Shown here: piece after piece, positions 62,876 through 64,000 of the stretch
Layout: each line of letters starts with the position of its first letter
Numbering within the stretch: the first letter of the stretch is position 1
Source of the DNA: Entoloma clypeatum
Taxonomy: Eukaryota; Basidiomycota; Agaricomycetes; Agaricales; Entolomataceae
DNA length: 64,000 nucleotides
Assembly (NCBI GenBank): GCA_963565915.1
Contig: OY751489.1
Span: 3,162,001 to 3,226,000, forward strand
Reading direction: 5' to 3'
The notes under the pieces: generated by a model
The model's input: only the letters and a program-made list of their open reading frames with translations
What the model was told of the DNA's origin: nothing
Database searches by the model: none
Translations under genes and position numbers: made by a program

Positions 62876-63706
62876 ATGATCAAGTGCCGCTCACCGCATC
62901 CTCGCAATTGGCTCATATGCAACACATTGGAAATTTGGCAACGTGTTCCGATTTCAAATCAGACAGTGAGGATCTGTGCTGTCTTATCATGCTCTCTTTC
63001 TTTCATACTACCTTACAGAGTGTATTCAAGTTATGCGTGGTTCGGTGTTTTGGGAGATCGGGACATATCCGCCAGATGCAATTGAGGCATATCAATGCAA
63101 GGACTCGGATAGTCGGAGTGAGTCACTGGTTATCTACGACCCATGCATGCTGCACTAGCCCCACGTTGCGCTACAGATAACCCTTTGTGGCCATGGGAGG
63201 TCATATCAATGGAAAATCGAGGCATATCAAGAGGCATATCAATGCGAGGACTCGCATAGTCAGGGTGAGTCACTGGTTATCTATGACCCACACATGCTGC
63301 GCTAGCCCCACATTGTGCTACAGATAACCCTTTGGGGCCTTGGGAGGTCAGAACATATCCACGGTATGCAAGGTGAGTCACTCGTTGTTTATGCCCCATG
63401 CGTGCTGCATTGACCTCAACCTGTGTTACAGATTGGATTTCTACCTCCGAAGCGGCACTGTGGAGCGACCCCTCCATGCGTTCTGAACTATAACGCCCAC
63501 GGCATCATCCCCACATGATAATGGGCAGAAAGACGACCATTGATATTGTTCCATGCCTCTCACCCGTTGTCGAGGAGCAAGCCATCTTACAAAACATGCC
63601 CATCATACATGACAACTCAGCGGCGAACCAGAAGATGCGCGAGGTGATGGGTTCAATGCTTCTGAAGGTCAATATTCATTTCTCAGATGTACGACGGTGT
63701 TTTTAA
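62876..63706 (+). CDS. probable spliced gene, unidentified, with a triplicated intron-like segment
   Basis: A plausible start ATG at 62876 (context CAACATG) and a 53-nt GT-AG intron at 62966-63018. Then come three 59-nt GT-AG segments (63118-63176, 63265-63323, 63373-63431). The final coding-looking block is 63515-63706 (MIMGRKTTIDIVPCLSPVVE, NMPIIHDNSAANQKMREVMG). Two reading frames look plausible in exon 1, so the protein cannot be fixed. Stops between 63432 and 63515 make the model uncertain; it may be a pseudogene. I recognise no family. Confidence 0.35.
63052..63431 (+). repeat. tandem duplication of an exon-intron unit
   Basis: Two and a half copies of a unit of about 145 bp (starts at 63052, 63195 and 63342, each GGGAGRTC). 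Each contains the same 59-nt segment starting GTGAGTCACT and ending with CAG. Confidence 0.8.
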
Positions 63707-64000
63707 TCATTAATTTCGCAGATGAACAGTGAACCACAACCACAACAAATTTGCACCTCAAATTGCACCTCACATGTACAAAATTTGTTGGTAAGGTACA
63801 ACTGCATTCTCTGTACACCATCTCTAATTGTTTTCAGTCACAGCATGTTCTTCAAGTTGTAACGAAATTAGATCTCACTGATAGTCAATAGTGGGAGTGT
63901 ACTACGAGATTGAGACCTACATCTATGTATTGCAATTGACACTGGCGAGTACCTGCCCGAGTATGGGTACATCATTGAACTTGAACTCGGATCCGTGCGA
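63707..64000. other. no gene seen
   Basis: Non-coding to the window edge. From 63940 GAGTACCTGCCCGAGTATGG-type words recall 61940-62170 in inverted order. Confidence 0.4.

Overview
This window looks like a piece of a filamentous basidiomycete (Agaricomycetes-type) chromosome. The reasons are many 50-60 nt GT-AG introns, a mitochondrial porin and a long-tailed protein kinase in typical fungal gene structures, a basidiomycete-style Helitron Rep-helicase, a chromodomain-bearing single-ORF Ty3/Gypsy element, Ty1/Copia elements, and Tc1 and hAT DNA transposons. The species cannot be named from sequence alone. About 75% of the window is transposable-element or repeat sequence, much of it nested.

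Layout. 1-4282: 5' half of a decayed Gypsy element (copy A, minus strand, cut by the window edge). About 5.2-19.6 kb: a decayed Helitron (plus strand). It is interrupted by a Tc1-type transposon (6563-14243, TA duplication), which is itself interrupted by an intact chromovirus (7268-13337, identical 163-bp LTRs, 1811-codon gag-pol). The Helitron is also interrupted by a 588-bp solo LTR (14722-15309). 19.8-26.6 kb: a 20-bp minisatellite split by a decayed Copia element (20176-26466). 27.0-38.2 kb: a host-gene island with a truncated P-loop NTPase gene, a 13-exon protein kinase gene (33650-29818, 1034 codons), the mitochondrial porin VDAC gene (six exons, 294 codons including the stop) and small unidentified genes. 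39127-44970: a young Copia element (LTRs differing at one site, AAAAT duplication). 45.0-48.3 kb: a decayed hAT transposase and an unidentified two-exon gene. 48328-53912: an LTR fragment abutting a second copy (B) of the first Gypsy element. 54157-61218: a 7.06-kb hAT-type element without transposase. It holds two minisatellite arrays and an inner element with large inverted subterminal repeat arrays. 61.2-64 kb: mostly unassigned, with a probable spliced gene near 62.9-63.7 kb whose 59-nt intron-like segment is triplicated.

The host genes are separate loci and not a pathway: porin acts in the mitochondrial outer membrane, and the kinase is a signalling protein. The unifying theme is transposon nesting plus CpG decay. 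Nearly every premature stop in the old elements is TGA where the family carries arginine (CGA to TGA), and LTR differences fall at CpG sites. The intact chromovirus has escaped this so far. Other notable points are Tf1-like self-priming complementarity in the chromovirus, half-tRNA(iMet)-type primer sites in both Copia elements, and a TGA exactly at the gag-pol junction of the young Copia.
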